A stretch of DNA of 53,524 nt from a virus: positions 1 through 53,524 of the IMG/VR virus record IMGVR_UViG_3300017527_000423. One strand, written 5' to 3'. Positions 32,498 through 40,887 of this stretch are shown here, one piece after another. The notes beneath the pieces were generated by a model, which saw only the letters and a list, made by a program, of their open reading frames with translations, had not been told where the DNA came from and ran no database searches. Numbering within the stretch: position 1 is the stretch's first letter; every line of letters begins with the position of its first letter. The position numbers and the translations under genes were made by a program.

Positions 32498-33628
32498 ATG
32501 TGGTATTCAAAGCATAGACCTGCTCATTTTAATGAAACTGTAGGACAGAGACACGTAAAACTTGTTATCAAGGGTATGATTCGTAGGGATTACGTCCCCG
32601 GAGCTTTCTTATTTACAGGCAAGTCAGGAACAGGCAAAACGCTTTTAGCAAGATTATTCTCTAGAGCGTTAAATTGTGAATGCCCTGAGGTAGAAGAGAA
32701 ACCTTGTGGCGAATGTGAGGCTTGTTTACTTCATATCGCAGAGGCTGATCAGGGATTTTATCAGGAGATTGATTGTGGTACTAGAGGTAGTGTGGCAGAT
32801 GTTAAAGAGATCCAGAATGCTGTTTATTTCAAAAGCCGTGATTACAAGATTGTTGTTATGGATGAGGCTCATTTATTATCTCCACAAGCTCAAGGAGCAA
32901 TGCTGAAGCAGATAGAAGAGGCTCCTCCCGGAATTGTTTATATATTATGTACTACTGATCCAGAGAAATTATTAGATACGATTCATACTCGTATGTTTAA
33001 CTTTGAGCTTCAGCCTATCCTTCCGGAAGATCTAGTTATATATTTAAAGGTAGTGTCTTCTAAAGAAGATCTGAATCTTACTGATGAGGTTATATTAGAG
33101 GTCTCTAAGCTAGCAAAAGGATCAGCTCGGGATGCTATAACAAAATTAGAACATTTATATGTGGCATATGGCCATACCTTTACAATTGGTGATGTTTATG
33201 AGCTGTTTGGCAAGATTAATGACGAGGCAATTCTTAAGTTCTTATTTGATGTTAAGAATACGAAGAGAGATGATGATTTATATTCTTCATTCCATAAACT
33301 AGTATTATCAATAAATCCTAATCTTCTGATATATGAGATATTTGCAGTGATTTCAAAGATTCTAAGAATCAGATATAATTTTCAGGATTGTGTTTCTAAA
33401 GAATCCTATCAGTTATATAGGGCTGTAGAGAAGTCATATGAAGGAGACTCTATTTATAAGTTGATGAAGTTCATTAATGAGCCAATGATTAGTAAATTTT
33501 ATTCTTTAGAATCCTTATATTCAGCTTTTCTTTTTGTTAAGCATTCTTTTTCAGGTTTTAGTATTGCTAATAGAGAGAGCAAAGAGGCTAACGTTTTATT
33601 AGATTCCAGGAGAGAGATTGATGTTTGA
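32498..33628 (+). CDS. DNA polymerase III gamma/tau-type clamp loader ATPase (376 aa)
   Basis: Walker A is GKSGTGKT (41-48), preceded by KHRPAHFNETVGQ as in DnaX. Cysteines at 60 and in CGECEAC (70-76) form the zinc module of bacterial gamma/tau proteins. Walker B is VVMDEAH (119-125), and a GSARDA sensor 2 motif follows near residue 210. The protein loads the sliding clamp onto primed DNA using ATP. It is closer to bacterial DnaX than to the T4 gp44 type. No delta or clamp gene is recognised in the window. It ends in a helical region without tau extensions. Confidence 0.9.
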   Translation: MWYSKHRPAHFNETVGQRHVKLVIKGMIRRDYVPGAFLFTGKSGTGKTLLARLFSRALNCECPEVEEKPCGECEACLLHIAEADQGFYQEIDCGTRGSVADVKEIQNAVYFKSRDYKIVVMDEAHLLSPQAQGAMLKQIEEAPPGIVYILCTTDPEKLLDTIHTRMFNFELQPILPEDLVIYLKVVSSKEDLNLTDEVILEVSKLAKGSARDAITKLEHLYVAYGHTFTIGDVYELFGKINDEAILKFLFDVKNTKRDDDLYSSFHKLVLSINPNLLIYEIFAVISKILRIRYNFQDCVSKESYQLYRAVEKSYEGDSIYKLMKFINEPMISKFYSLESLYSAFLFVKHSFSGFSIANRESKEANVLLDSRREIDV

Positions 33629-34139
33629 TTTAGATAAATTTACAATAAATTCCGATATTATTTCAGAGGATTATACATATCATTTATGCGATATGATACA
33701 GCCGGTGTCCATGATCCAGTTGGTAGAAGTTCTTCATTTAAATAATTTTAAGTTAAAGATTTTAACTAAGCATGGTCAGTTTCTTCTTGAGAATTATTTT
33801 ATAGTAGCTTATTCGAAGGAGGAGGGACGTTTAATCAAGAAATTCTTTCGAGGATATTTTAGAGTAAGGAATAAGGTTAACCTTAAGGTTGTAAGGAATT
33901 TCCTAAAGGCATTAGAGGCGGATAATGATTTTTATTCTTGCGGGAGAGAGGTTATAGTTCCGCTAGTTCATCGATTCTATAGAGGTGTTATAGAAGAGAT
34001 TCTTGAAGATGATTGCTATAGAGTAAAATATACTTTTCCAGTTAACTCATCTAGAGACTATTGCGTTGTTGTAAACAAATTTGATATATTAATTCCTTAT
34101 TCTACATATAAGGAGCAGGGAGAGGTGAACAAATGTTAG
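33621..34139 (+). CDS. Hypothetical protein (172 aa)
   Basis: The ATG at 33621 overlaps the clamp loader stop and has AGGAGAG just upstream; a TTG one codon earlier is also open. The protein is basic in the middle (KKFFRGYFRVRNKVNLKVVR) and beta rich toward the end (RGVIEEILEDDCYRVKYTF). I recognise no domain. Coupling to the clamp loader gene suggests a replisome part, for example a clamp loader small subunit, but no sequence feature proves this. Confidence 0.5.
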   Translation: MFDLDKFTINSDIISEDYTYHLCDMIQPVSMIQLVEVLHLNNFKLKILTKHGQFLLENYFIVAYSKEEGRLIKKFFRGYFRVRNKVNLKVVRNFLKALEADNDFYSCGREVIVPLVHRFYRGVIEEILEDDCYRVKYTFPVNSSRDYCVVVNKFDILIPYSTYKEQGEVNKC

Positions 34140-34597
34140 GCGTTTCAATGGATAGATGGGTAACCTTAGAAAATGAGGTAAAACCGTCAAAAGATATTAT
34201 TCTAAAAGATCTTGTAGATCTTATTCTAAGAGTAGATCCCGTAAAGTCTCCTTTTATTCAACAAGGCGATTCAGAGTTTGATGCATTTATTATAGATATT
34301 TATAATTACCGTTACAAGTTGAAATGTATGCTTCCAGGATCAAAAGACATCTATACTTTACCACTTACTAAAATTCTTATAATAAGCCGTTCAGACTTCA
34401 AGAGTGATTCATCTGGATTAGTGCAGGGAAGTAAATTTATGAGCTCACGCTCTAAGAAAGAATTTGTTTTCTCTATTAAAGATAAAGAATCTACTCTTCC
34501 TTGTCCGGATGCAGTATCTTTTGCTGTAGAAGACCATAGTGTTGCATATTTTAGAACATTTTTAGAACAAAGTGTTAAATTTATAGAAACATTTTGA
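34133..34597 (+). CDS. Hypothetical protein (154 aa)
   Basis: GGGAGAGG precedes the ATG, which overlaps the previous gene. The N-terminal half has KPSKDIILKDLVDLILRVDP and a short beta-like segment (DIYNYRYKLKCMLPGSKDIY). The second half is charged. No motif is recognised. The TTG start of the phosphoesterase gene overlaps its stop by four bases, so the three genes are probably one translational unit. Confidence 0.5.
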   Translation: MLGVSMDRWVTLENEVKPSKDIILKDLVDLILRVDPVKSPFIQQGDSEFDAFIIDIYNYRYKLKCMLPGSKDIYTLPLTKILIISRSDFKSDSSGLVQGSKFMSSRSKKEFVFSIKDKESTLPCPDAVSFAVEDHSVAYFRTFLEQSVKFIETF

Positions 34598-35286
34598 AAG
34601 TTCTGTTTGTAACAGATGCTCATTATTCTCCTGAGAATTATGTCGAATGTTTAAACTTCTGGCAAAAGATATCTGAGAAGGATTTTTCTGTAATTATATT
34701 TTTAGGGGATTGGGTTCGTGATCGTCACTATTTACATGATTCATTAGCTTTATGCAGAGAGTGTATAACTCGTCCAATATATTCATTGTTAGGTAACCAT
34801 GACTATAAAAAGGAAGACTCGGTTCTTTCTCTTAAATCCTCTATTAATCTCACTTTATCTTTATTTTCTAAGTTTTCTATAAGATCTTTAGAAAGTACTC
34901 CTGTAGAGTGGGGAGAGCATTATATTTATGGTCTTTATACTTTTTATGATTCTTTTATTCGTCCTATAAAATCTTCAAAAGAGGTAGCTCCTAATCTTCT
35001 TTTTCTTGATAGTTTTAGATCTCTTTTAGCATCTTTGGATAGAGAAAGGTATAATATATGTGTAACTCATTTTAACTTATTTCATTTGCAGGATCCTTTC
35101 CTGTTAGGAAAGGGCAGGCTTTCTTATATTCAGATGATGTCAGATGTATTTAAAATAGTTATTAGTGGGCACCTTCATTACGAAACATTAGATTACGTAA
35201 ATAAGTGCCCTTTTAAAGGTTTATCAAGCAGAGACCCTTTTATTCTAGATTTAGGTAGAGATAATGAGAAATATAGTACTTATTGA
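34594..35286 (+). CDS. Second calcineurin-like metallophosphoesterase (230 aa)
   Basis: The metal motifs are present: VTDAH (6-10), FLGDW (36-40), GNHD (67-70), THFN (about 160) and SGHLHYE (about 192-198). It is compact, with no extra domain. Phage relatives act as nucleases (SbcD or T4 gp47 type) or as phosphatases. An SbcC or gp46-like ATPase would be expected for the first role, and none is seen in this window. The start is TTG, overlapping the previous stop, and the gene overlaps the 5' nuclease gene by 23 bases. Confidence 0.8.
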   Translation: MKVLFVTDAHYSPENYVECLNFWQKISEKDFSVIIFLGDWVRDRHYLHDSLALCRECITRPIYSLLGNHDYKKEDSVLSLKSSINLTLSLFSKFSIRSLESTPVEWGEHYIYGLYTFYDSFIRPIKSSKEVAPNLLFLDSFRSLLASLDRERYNICVTHFNLFHLQDPFLLGKGRLSYIQMMSDVFKIVISGHLHYETLDYVNKCPFKGLSSRDPFILDLGRDNEKYSTY

Positions 35287-36175
35287 TTTTTTATGGTTAT
35301 GCGATAGCAGTTATTGGGGTTTCAGAGATTTTAAAACAAAAGCTCCGTATGTTACTTCTTATTCGAAAGTAACTTCTCATTTATATGGAGCCCTTCATTT
35401 TTTAAATTTGTCAAAGTTATATAATACATCCGATATTATTCTATGCTTGGACAGAGGCACTGCAGGAAGAACAGGTGAGCAGAGCACTTATAAACAAGGT
35501 CGCTCTTCTCGTGAATATAGCACTACAGAGACTTTAGAATATTTTAAAACCCTGGGTCTAGCAACAGCTCATGCTGACGGTTATGAGGCAGATGATGTAG
35601 CCTTCTCATTAGCAAATTATTTAGTAGATAATTGTGAAGAGCCGGTTAAAATAATCCTATTCTCAGGAGACGATGATTGGATATATAACTTAAGACATCC
35701 AAACGTTTCAATCAGGAGAAGCTCAGCCGTTAAAGCAGGTGAAATGCCTGTAGAGTCTTATATGGAGAAGAAATATCATAATTGTCCCCCTAAGGCATTG
35801 GTTTTATGGAAGGCATTACGTGGGGATACTTCGGATAATATTAAGTCTGTGAGAGGATTTTCTAACAAGTCAGCTAGTATTTTATGTAAAGAATATACTC
35901 ATTTTGATGCTGATTTTATTTTAGAGGAGATGGAAGCAGCTCCTGAAACCTTATTAGAGAAAGGAGTAAAGAGTGCAGATATTGTACGTTTGTTAGGAAA
36001 TGCTGATGTTTTTAAATCTAATATTAAGATGGTTAGCATGATTGATTGTTATGATAAAATTTCTTTGATTCCCAATGAGGTAAAGCCCGAAGAGTTTGAG
36101 AAACTAACTACAAACTATGAATTTGATAGGAGCTTTATTACAAAGTTTAATAGTTCTTTATTAAGAGGTAACTGA
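35264..36175 (+). CDS. FEN-type 5'-3' exonuclease (RNase H-like), 303 aa
   Basis: The acidic motifs of flap nucleases are in place: IDFLWLCDSSY with Asp8, GYEADDVA with Glu108, Asp110 and Asp111, FSGDDDW (133-139), and the helix-hairpin-helix line RGDTSDNIKSVRGFSNKSA (186-204). Relatives such as T4 RNase H and the T5 5' nuclease remove RNA primers and 5' flaps. With ligase, polymerase and clamp loader in the same window it completes a lagging-strand maturation set. The ATG lies inside the phosphoesterase gene; no strong ribosome binding site is seen. Confidence 0.9.
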   Translation: MRNIVLIDFLWLCDSSYWGFRDFKTKAPYVTSYSKVTSHLYGALHFLNLSKLYNTSDIILCLDRGTAGRTGEQSTYKQGRSSREYSTTETLEYFKTLGLATAHADGYEADDVAFSLANYLVDNCEEPVKIILFSGDDDWIYNLRHPNVSIRRSSAVKAGEMPVESYMEKKYHNCPPKALVLWKALRGDTSDNIKSVRGFSNKSASILCKEYTHFDADFILEEMEAAPETLLEKGVKSADIVRLLGNADVFKSNIKMVSMIDCYDKISLIPNEVKPEEFEKLTTNYEFDRSFITKFNSSLLRGN

Positions 36176-36178
36176 TAC

Positions 36179-37129
36179 ATGTCTTTTCATAAAAGAGAAA
36201 ATTATAATATTGTTCTTTCAGATGATTTATCTTACATTTCAAACTCTTTAGGAGTTTTATCAAATGATGATGAGAAGTCTCTGGATAGATTTATAGGAGA
36301 TTTCAATGAGGACTCCTGTTTTATCTGTACCTATTTTAATCAAGAAGGATATCAGTTAAAAGAAGACTTTTGTAAACTAGATAAGTGCAAAAAGACTCTT
36401 GTCATGGATGAAGTAACATCCGAATCTCTTGGAAGCATTGTTAGAAGCTTATTTACGAAGTTTCAACATATCGATATAAAATCGATACCCTTATTTGTTT
36501 CGGAGTTTGAGGATCAAGATGACTTTATTGTCTCAGGACTTCAGTTGATCGAGCCGGAGTATTTTTTATACAGGTATATATCAGAAGGATGGAGAGAAAT
36601 TTGTTATTTTTATCTTAGGGGATTTTCTCAGGTAGTTATATCCTCATTTATGGGGTATGCTCAGACTTTGGTTTCTTATTTACAAAAGAGACTTTTTGTT
36701 CGTTTAAAAATTCTTGATGGGGCAGTAGTACCTTTGTTAGTTAAATTATGCAAGGCAGAAAAGATTTTATTAAAAATCTTTTCTTTTGACGATATAGAGA
36801 TAATAAAGCTGTCGCTTATAAGAACTTCAGCATCTTATGTAAGTAAGTTTTATCCGTATTCCACTTCTGTTATAAAAATGAGAGTAGAGCATTTTCAGAA
36901 GATGTTTGAATGTCCTGAATCTTTAAGTAGGACTTATTATGAACTATCTAGACTTTCTTTACTTAATAGTATAGAATTTAATATCTGTAAGGATCTTGTT
37001 AAAGATATGAGAGAGCATTTCAAGTGGAATTTAATTGGAAGAGATCCAGATGTAAAAGGTAAGATTGAAGTGACGAAACCTAATGTTCGACATGTATCTT
37101 CGAGATATAGGAAATTGTATAATAGATAA
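36179..37129 (+). CDS. Hypothetical protein (316 aa)
   Basis: I recognise no family. The protein starts MSFHKRENYNIVLSDDLSYI and has cysteines in the front third (CFICTYFNQEG, then CKLDKCKK) that are not in a clear zinc pattern. A large hydrophobic-basic middle could be a helical bundle (SYLQKRLFVRLKILDGAVVP, then LVKLCKAEKILLKIF). The end is basic (HVSSRYRKLYNR). It follows the 5' nuclease gene by three bases and ends before a TATAAATA box, so it closes a transcription unit. Confidence 0.5.
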   Translation: MSFHKRENYNIVLSDDLSYISNSLGVLSNDDEKSLDRFIGDFNEDSCFICTYFNQEGYQLKEDFCKLDKCKKTLVMDEVTSESLGSIVRSLFTKFQHIDIKSIPLFVSEFEDQDDFIVSGLQLIEPEYFLYRYISEGWREICYFYLRGFSQVVISSFMGYAQTLVSYLQKRLFVRLKILDGAVVPLLVKLCKAEKILLKIFSFDDIEIIKLSLIRTSASYVSKFYPYSTSVIKMRVEHFQKMFECPESLSRTYYELSRLSLLNSIEFNICKDLVKDMREHFKWNLIGRDPDVKGKIEVTKPNVRHVSSRYRKLYNR

Positions 37130-37136
37130 GAATTAT

Positions 37137-37144
37137 TATAAATA
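37137..37144 (+). promoter_or_regulatory. TATAAATA box, T4-late-like promoter
   Basis: TATAAATA lies seven bases after the stop of the previous gene and 22 bases before the next ATG, with AAAGGAG between. This is the spacing typical of a late promoter placed tightly before a gene. It would drive the block leading to sigma factor, terminase and head genes. Confidence 0.45.
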
Positions 37145-37158
37145 GTAAAGGAGAATTT

Positions 37159-37656
37159 ATGTATAAATTACAAGATGCACCTTCTGGTGTTAGTATTATC
37201 TTTGAGCACGATTTTGAATATGCTACTACAATGGCAGTTCAGAAGAAATTTAAAGATAATGGAGAAGCTTTCGAGAAAGAAGTTTCTTCAGTTATTGAAA
37301 AAGGTGTTATTGATATTAAAAATCAGTATGATTTCTTAAAAGCAAAAGGATCCATTCCTCCCTTATTGACATCAATCATATCGGCTGATAGAGACACTAG
37401 GGTTATTGTAACATATGATACTCGAAAGTGTATTGTTGAAGCACTTATAGTAAATGGTTATTGTAGAATATCTACAGCTAGTTTCGATCTTGATGGATAC
37501 AATAAACAGTCTATCTCTTTTAAAGAGTCTACTTTATCTTATACCCCTCCTGCAGATGATTCTTCAAGTCGTAAACGAGGACAGAAGAGAGGTCCTATAG
37601 CTCCAGTATCCTCTCAAATAGGATCTGCTGCAGTTTCGGATATTCCTAAGGCGTAA
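37159..37656 (+). CDS. Hypothetical protein (165 aa)
   Basis: AAAGGAG precedes the ATG, and a TATAAATA box lies just upstream. The body is mixed alpha/beta (FEYATTMAVQKKFKDNGEAF, then GVIDIKNQYDFLKAKGSIPP). The C-terminal 35 residues are a low-complexity basic and serine-rich tail (SSRKRGQKRGPIAPVSSQIG) that looks disordered. No family is recognised. It may be a late protein, going by the promoter. Confidence 0.55.
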   Translation: MYKLQDAPSGVSIIFEHDFEYATTMAVQKKFKDNGEAFEKEVSSVIEKGVIDIKNQYDFLKAKGSIPPLLTSIISADRDTRVIVTYDTRKCIVEALIVNGYCRISTASFDLDGYNKQSISFKESTLSYTPPADDSSSRKRGQKRGPIAPVSSQIGSAAVSDIPKA

Positions 37657-37660
37657 TATT

Positions 37661-38002
37661 ATGGCATATTCCGTAAAAATAAAGAATTTTGATGATTATG
37701 TAAATCTCTCAGATGCTCTTCAACATGATAAGAATATTCGGAATAATCCAGAGAAGAGAAGAGCTATCGAGAAGGCTGTAAATGCCTATGAAGATAAGCA
37801 CCAACAGCCTGAGAAAGCAGGGTATAAAACGTCTCAAGAAATTAGACAGGCTCATGATAAACATTCTAAAGAATTGTTTAATAAAGGTAGAAGAGAAGCA
37901 TCTTCGAATATGGATATAGTAAAAGACCTTGAGAGACGTGATAAAGTTGTAGACGTTCAGCAGGAATATGAGAAACTTATGGATGACTTAAAAGGATTTT
38001 AA
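37661..38002 (+). CDS. Hypothetical helical protein (113 aa)
   Basis: The protein is highly charged and largely helical, with many Lys, Glu and Asp residues (NPEKRRAIEKAVNAYEDKHQ and NMDIVKDLERRDKVVDVQQE) and no cysteine. It begins four bases after the preceding stop. The length and charge suit a small DNA-binding or scaffolding-like virion protein, but I have no motif to decide. Confidence 0.5.
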   Translation: MAYSVKIKNFDDYVNLSDALQHDKNIRNNPEKRRAIEKAVNAYEDKHQQPEKAGYKTSQEIRQAHDKHSKELFNKGRREASSNMDIVKDLERRDKVVDVQQEYEKLMDDLKGF

Positions 38003-38004
38003 AC

Positions 38005-38790
38005 GTGGGATGTTTTAAATCATTTAATGAGTTTTATTCTGAGTTTAATAACCGTATATCTCCTTTTTATACTTGTTCTTACGTCATAAAGAGAAAGTTA
38101 ATTGATTTTTATTATCTTGTGTGGTCTAGAGATTTACTAAAAGAGCATTCAGTTAATAGACAGTTTTTAAAAAACAATATATCTAAGTTTGTTATGACTC
38201 AGTCTAAAAATACTAAAAATATCTTATTTACTTTTTTGAATATAGATGATGAAAGGGAGTATTCAAGTGATGATTATTCCGATACTTCTTATTATTTTAG
38301 GTTATGGTATCAGTTCCTTTCAAGACTTTATAATATTAGAAGATTTTTATCTTTTGAGGGAAGAAGGGATATTTACAGACTTTTCGGATTCAAGAAAAAT
38401 GACTTAGACTTAAAGCATTTATGTTATTTAAATGCCTTTTCTTTTTGTTCTAGTAAATTTATAGGAAAGAATCTTATTCAAGCAGTAGTGGGGGATAAAA
38501 TATTTTTTAATTTTAGAAATATAAGATTTAGAGCTTTAGTAGGTATCTTTTATAATCTTTTACGATTTATTTTTATTTTTAGATTAGATCATTTATTTTC
38601 GGGTTTTATTAAACCTTATATAGTATGTAATAATTTATACATGCATATTTTACAGTTGAAAGATTCTGAGAAGATTTTTCATAAGACTAAGTTTACTTCA
38701 TTATTAAGTAAGCTTTCAGTCTCAAATTTAATAAATAATTTATTTTATGGTGAAGAATTCCGTAATAATTTATGGAAGAGGTATTTTTAA
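38005..38790 (+). CDS. Aromatic-rich basic hypothetical protein (261 aa)
   Basis: The frame starts with GTG two bases after the previous stop; no strong ribosome binding site is seen. The protein is unusually rich in Phe, Tyr, Leu, Lys and Asn, as in FRNIRFRALVGIFYNLLRFI and FIFRLDHLFSGF. The region around residues 170-200 is hydrophobic enough to be a membrane-associated hairpin. The base composition is more AT-rich than in neighbouring genes. I recognise no family, and the beginning MGCFKSFNEFYSE faintly recalls phage FKxFxxF-type fronts. Confidence 0.45.
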   Translation: MGCFKSFNEFYSEFNNRISPFYTCSYVIKRKLIDFYYLVWSRDLLKEHSVNRQFLKNNISKFVMTQSKNTKNILFTFLNIDDEREYSSDDYSDTSYYFRLWYQFLSRLYNIRRFLSFEGRRDIYRLFGFKKNDLDLKHLCYLNAFSFCSSKFIGKNLIQAVVGDKIFFNFRNIRFRALVGIFYNLLRFIFIFRLDHLFSGFIKPYIVCNNLYMHILQLKDSEKIFHKTKFTSLLSKLSVSNLINNLFYGEEFRNNLWKRYF

Positions 38791-39410
38791 TGAATAAACC
38801 AGACAGAGCAGCTTTTAAGAAGAGTTTAACGGGTAATTTATCAGAATTAGATAATATTTCTATGAAGAAGCCTGTTTTAAAAGGTAAGATATCGGCCCCA
38901 ACACCTCCTTCTAAATCTTTAGAAGAGCCTCCATCTCATATTCAAGATCAGGATAAAGACTTAGCTCTTGCGGATAATTCTGAATTCGAAGCATTTACAA
39001 GAGGAACTCCTGAAACACCTTCGAAAATATTGGATATCATTAATAATGATAGTGCGGTTACAGAAGAGCCTTCTACGTCTAAGATTAATCCATTAGATGT
39101 AATGATTAGGGCATCTGAGGAAGTTTCTTTGTTAAAGACTGAGGCAGTGAAGGTAGTCTCAGCATCTTTAACCGCTTTAGATTTTGAAGTTATGTTTAGG
39201 AATCCAGAAGATAATAAGAATTATTTCATTCGAAAAGGTGCTTTTTATGTTTTAGAAGACAAGGAGATAGTGAAATTATCTTCTGTCCCTGAGTGTGTAA
39301 GTGATTACTTACTATCAGATAAAATAGTATCTACTTCCATTATATCTGAAGGCGAGTTAAAGAAATCCGATGTTATTAAAAGATCTTTAAACATTAAATT
39401 AGATTTTTAA
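38790..39410 (+). CDS. Hypothetical protein with disordered N-terminus (206 aa)
   Basis: The ATG at 38790 overlaps the previous stop, with GGAAGAGG eight bases upstream; an earlier ATG at 38772 in the same frame adds six residues. The first 115 residues are proline, serine and acid rich (SAPTPPSKSLEEPPSHIQDQ) and look disordered. The last 90 residues appear folded (LDFEVMFRNPEDNKNYFIRK). No family is recognised. It directly precedes the sigma-like gene, so a regulatory partnership such as a co-activator is conceivable only from position. Confidence 0.5.
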   Translation: MNKPDRAAFKKSLTGNLSELDNISMKKPVLKGKISAPTPPSKSLEEPPSHIQDQDKDLALADNSEFEAFTRGTPETPSKILDIINNDSAVTEEPSTSKINPLDVMIRASEEVSLLKTEAVKVVSASLTALDFEVMFRNPEDNKNYFIRKGAFYVLEDKEIVKLSSVPECVSDYLLSDKIVSTSIISEGELKKSDVIKRSLNIKLDF

Positions 39411-39456
39411 TTAATATCTTTTTATTAAATATCTAATTTATATTATGGGGATTTGT

Positions 39457-40887
39457 ATGATTCAGGCTAAATCTTTTTTATCGTCATCAGTCCGAGACTC
39501 AATCTTAAAAGAGATTGATTCAGGTGAATTTACATCAATGAATTTAAGGGCTTTGACAAATTATTGTGTTAAGTTTCTAGGATCAGATAAAGATCCAGAT
39601 GCTATTATTAGTCAATTCACTCCGGAGCAGTGGGATTTGTATTACAGAAAGAATAATGCGGAGAAAGTAGAGGGACTTGCAGTTAAAATGGCAAGAGAGG
39701 CTAATATGCTACAGTACGTAGATATCTTTAAAGCAGCTGCTCTTGATGCTTTAATTAAAGCCGTAGCGACGTATGATCCTACAGGTACTAATAAAAGTGT
39801 TATATTCGAGCCTTGGATGTTTAAAGCAGTTAAATTTGCATTATTTAATGCTCGTAAGAAAATGTCTAAAAGAAGAACTGATTCTTTAGACAGGGATATT
39901 AAAGGAAGTTCTTCTCGGGGAGATGCAGCTTTAGAGTTATCTAATTTTATTAAAGACCCTGCCGAAGGTCCTTTTGAGACACTAGAGAAAAAACAGCTAG
40001 TATCTACTATTATGAATGTTTTAAAATCTCTATCTGATAATGATTATGATATCATTGTTCATTCTTATGGATTGGCGGGGGAGACACCTAAACAGTCAAA
40101 AGAGATAGGTCTTATGTTAGGTCAGCATCCAGTTTCTGTTAATAGAAGTAGAAGTAGAATAATAAGTAAATTAAGAGAAGAACTTGCAGCCATAGGAATA
40201 GAGTCTTTTCAAAGCTCTATGCGCATCTTTTCAACTTTTATGTCTTCTATTCAAGGAAGCTTGTGCAAAATGCTAAATTACTCACCTGTACGATTAAGAG
40301 CTATCAAGGATATAGAAGGTTTCATTTCTTCAGGAGATATAGTTTATACTACTCCTTCAGAATCATCACATTCGATTTTATTAAAGTCAGAGAAAGACTA
40401 CTTTTTAGTTTCTAAGAATGCGGACAATAGTTTTAACTCTTCTGAGAACAATTTTACGATGTGGGATTATTTTACTCCTGAAGAAGTTAAGGAGGAAGTA
40501 TATTATGACTCAGATATTCCTGAAGATACTTCAGGCGTTTTCTATGATTTTAGTCTTCGTGGATTAGACATCTTTGATGTTACTCTTCCTTCGAGAGAAG
40601 TAATTCAGTTACATAGGTCAGAGATACCTGTTTTTATGAAAGAACGATTTAACTTCGATGACGATAAGTTTTATGAGAAGGTAATAGGAGAAGAGGTAGA
40701 CTTTTTTAAATTCGATTATTTAAAAGACAATATAGTATACTCCAATGGCCAATATCATTTAAATAATAATTTAATTGCTCCTTCAGAGAAGCAGCAGGAA
40801 ACTCTTCAGGATGATTATATGAAATCATTTGATCTAGATAGAGCAAATAATTCAGATTCTCGAGTAGATTCTGTGTTTAGTAGCTGA
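39457..40887 (+). CDS. Sigma-factor-like protein with long C-terminal extension (476 aa)
   Basis: The second ATG (39457) is preferred, with GGGG seven bases before it; the first ATG at 39445 adds four residues. Residues about 75-150 resemble sigma region 2 (YVDIFKAAALDALIKAVATY, then FEPWMFKAVKFALFNARKKM). Residues about 180-235 resemble region 4 with a helix-turn-helix (LKSLSDNDYDIIVHSYGL, then IGLMLGQHPVSVNRSRSRI). The remaining 230 residues match nothing I know and are acidic and aromatic. The protein probably directs RNA polymerase to phage late promoters. It begins MIQAKSFLSS, loosely like the PFISE-type fronts. Confidence 0.75.
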   Translation: MIQAKSFLSSSVRDSILKEIDSGEFTSMNLRALTNYCVKFLGSDKDPDAIISQFTPEQWDLYYRKNNAEKVEGLAVKMAREANMLQYVDIFKAAALDALIKAVATYDPTGTNKSVIFEPWMFKAVKFALFNARKKMSKRRTDSLDRDIKGSSSRGDAALELSNFIKDPAEGPFETLEKKQLVSTIMNVLKSLSDNDYDIIVHSYGLAGETPKQSKEIGLMLGQHPVSVNRSRSRIISKLREELAAIGIESFQSSMRIFSTFMSSIQGSLCKMLNYSPVRLRAIKDIEGFISSGDIVYTTPSESSHSILLKSEKDYFLVSKNADNSFNSSENNFTMWDYFTPEEVKEEVYYDSDIPEDTSGVFYDFSLRGLDIFDVTLPSREVIQLHRSEIPVFMKERFNFDDDKFYEKVIGEEVDFFKFDYLKDNIVYSNGQYHLNNNLIAPSEKQQETLQDDYMKSFDLDRANNSDSRVDSVFSS

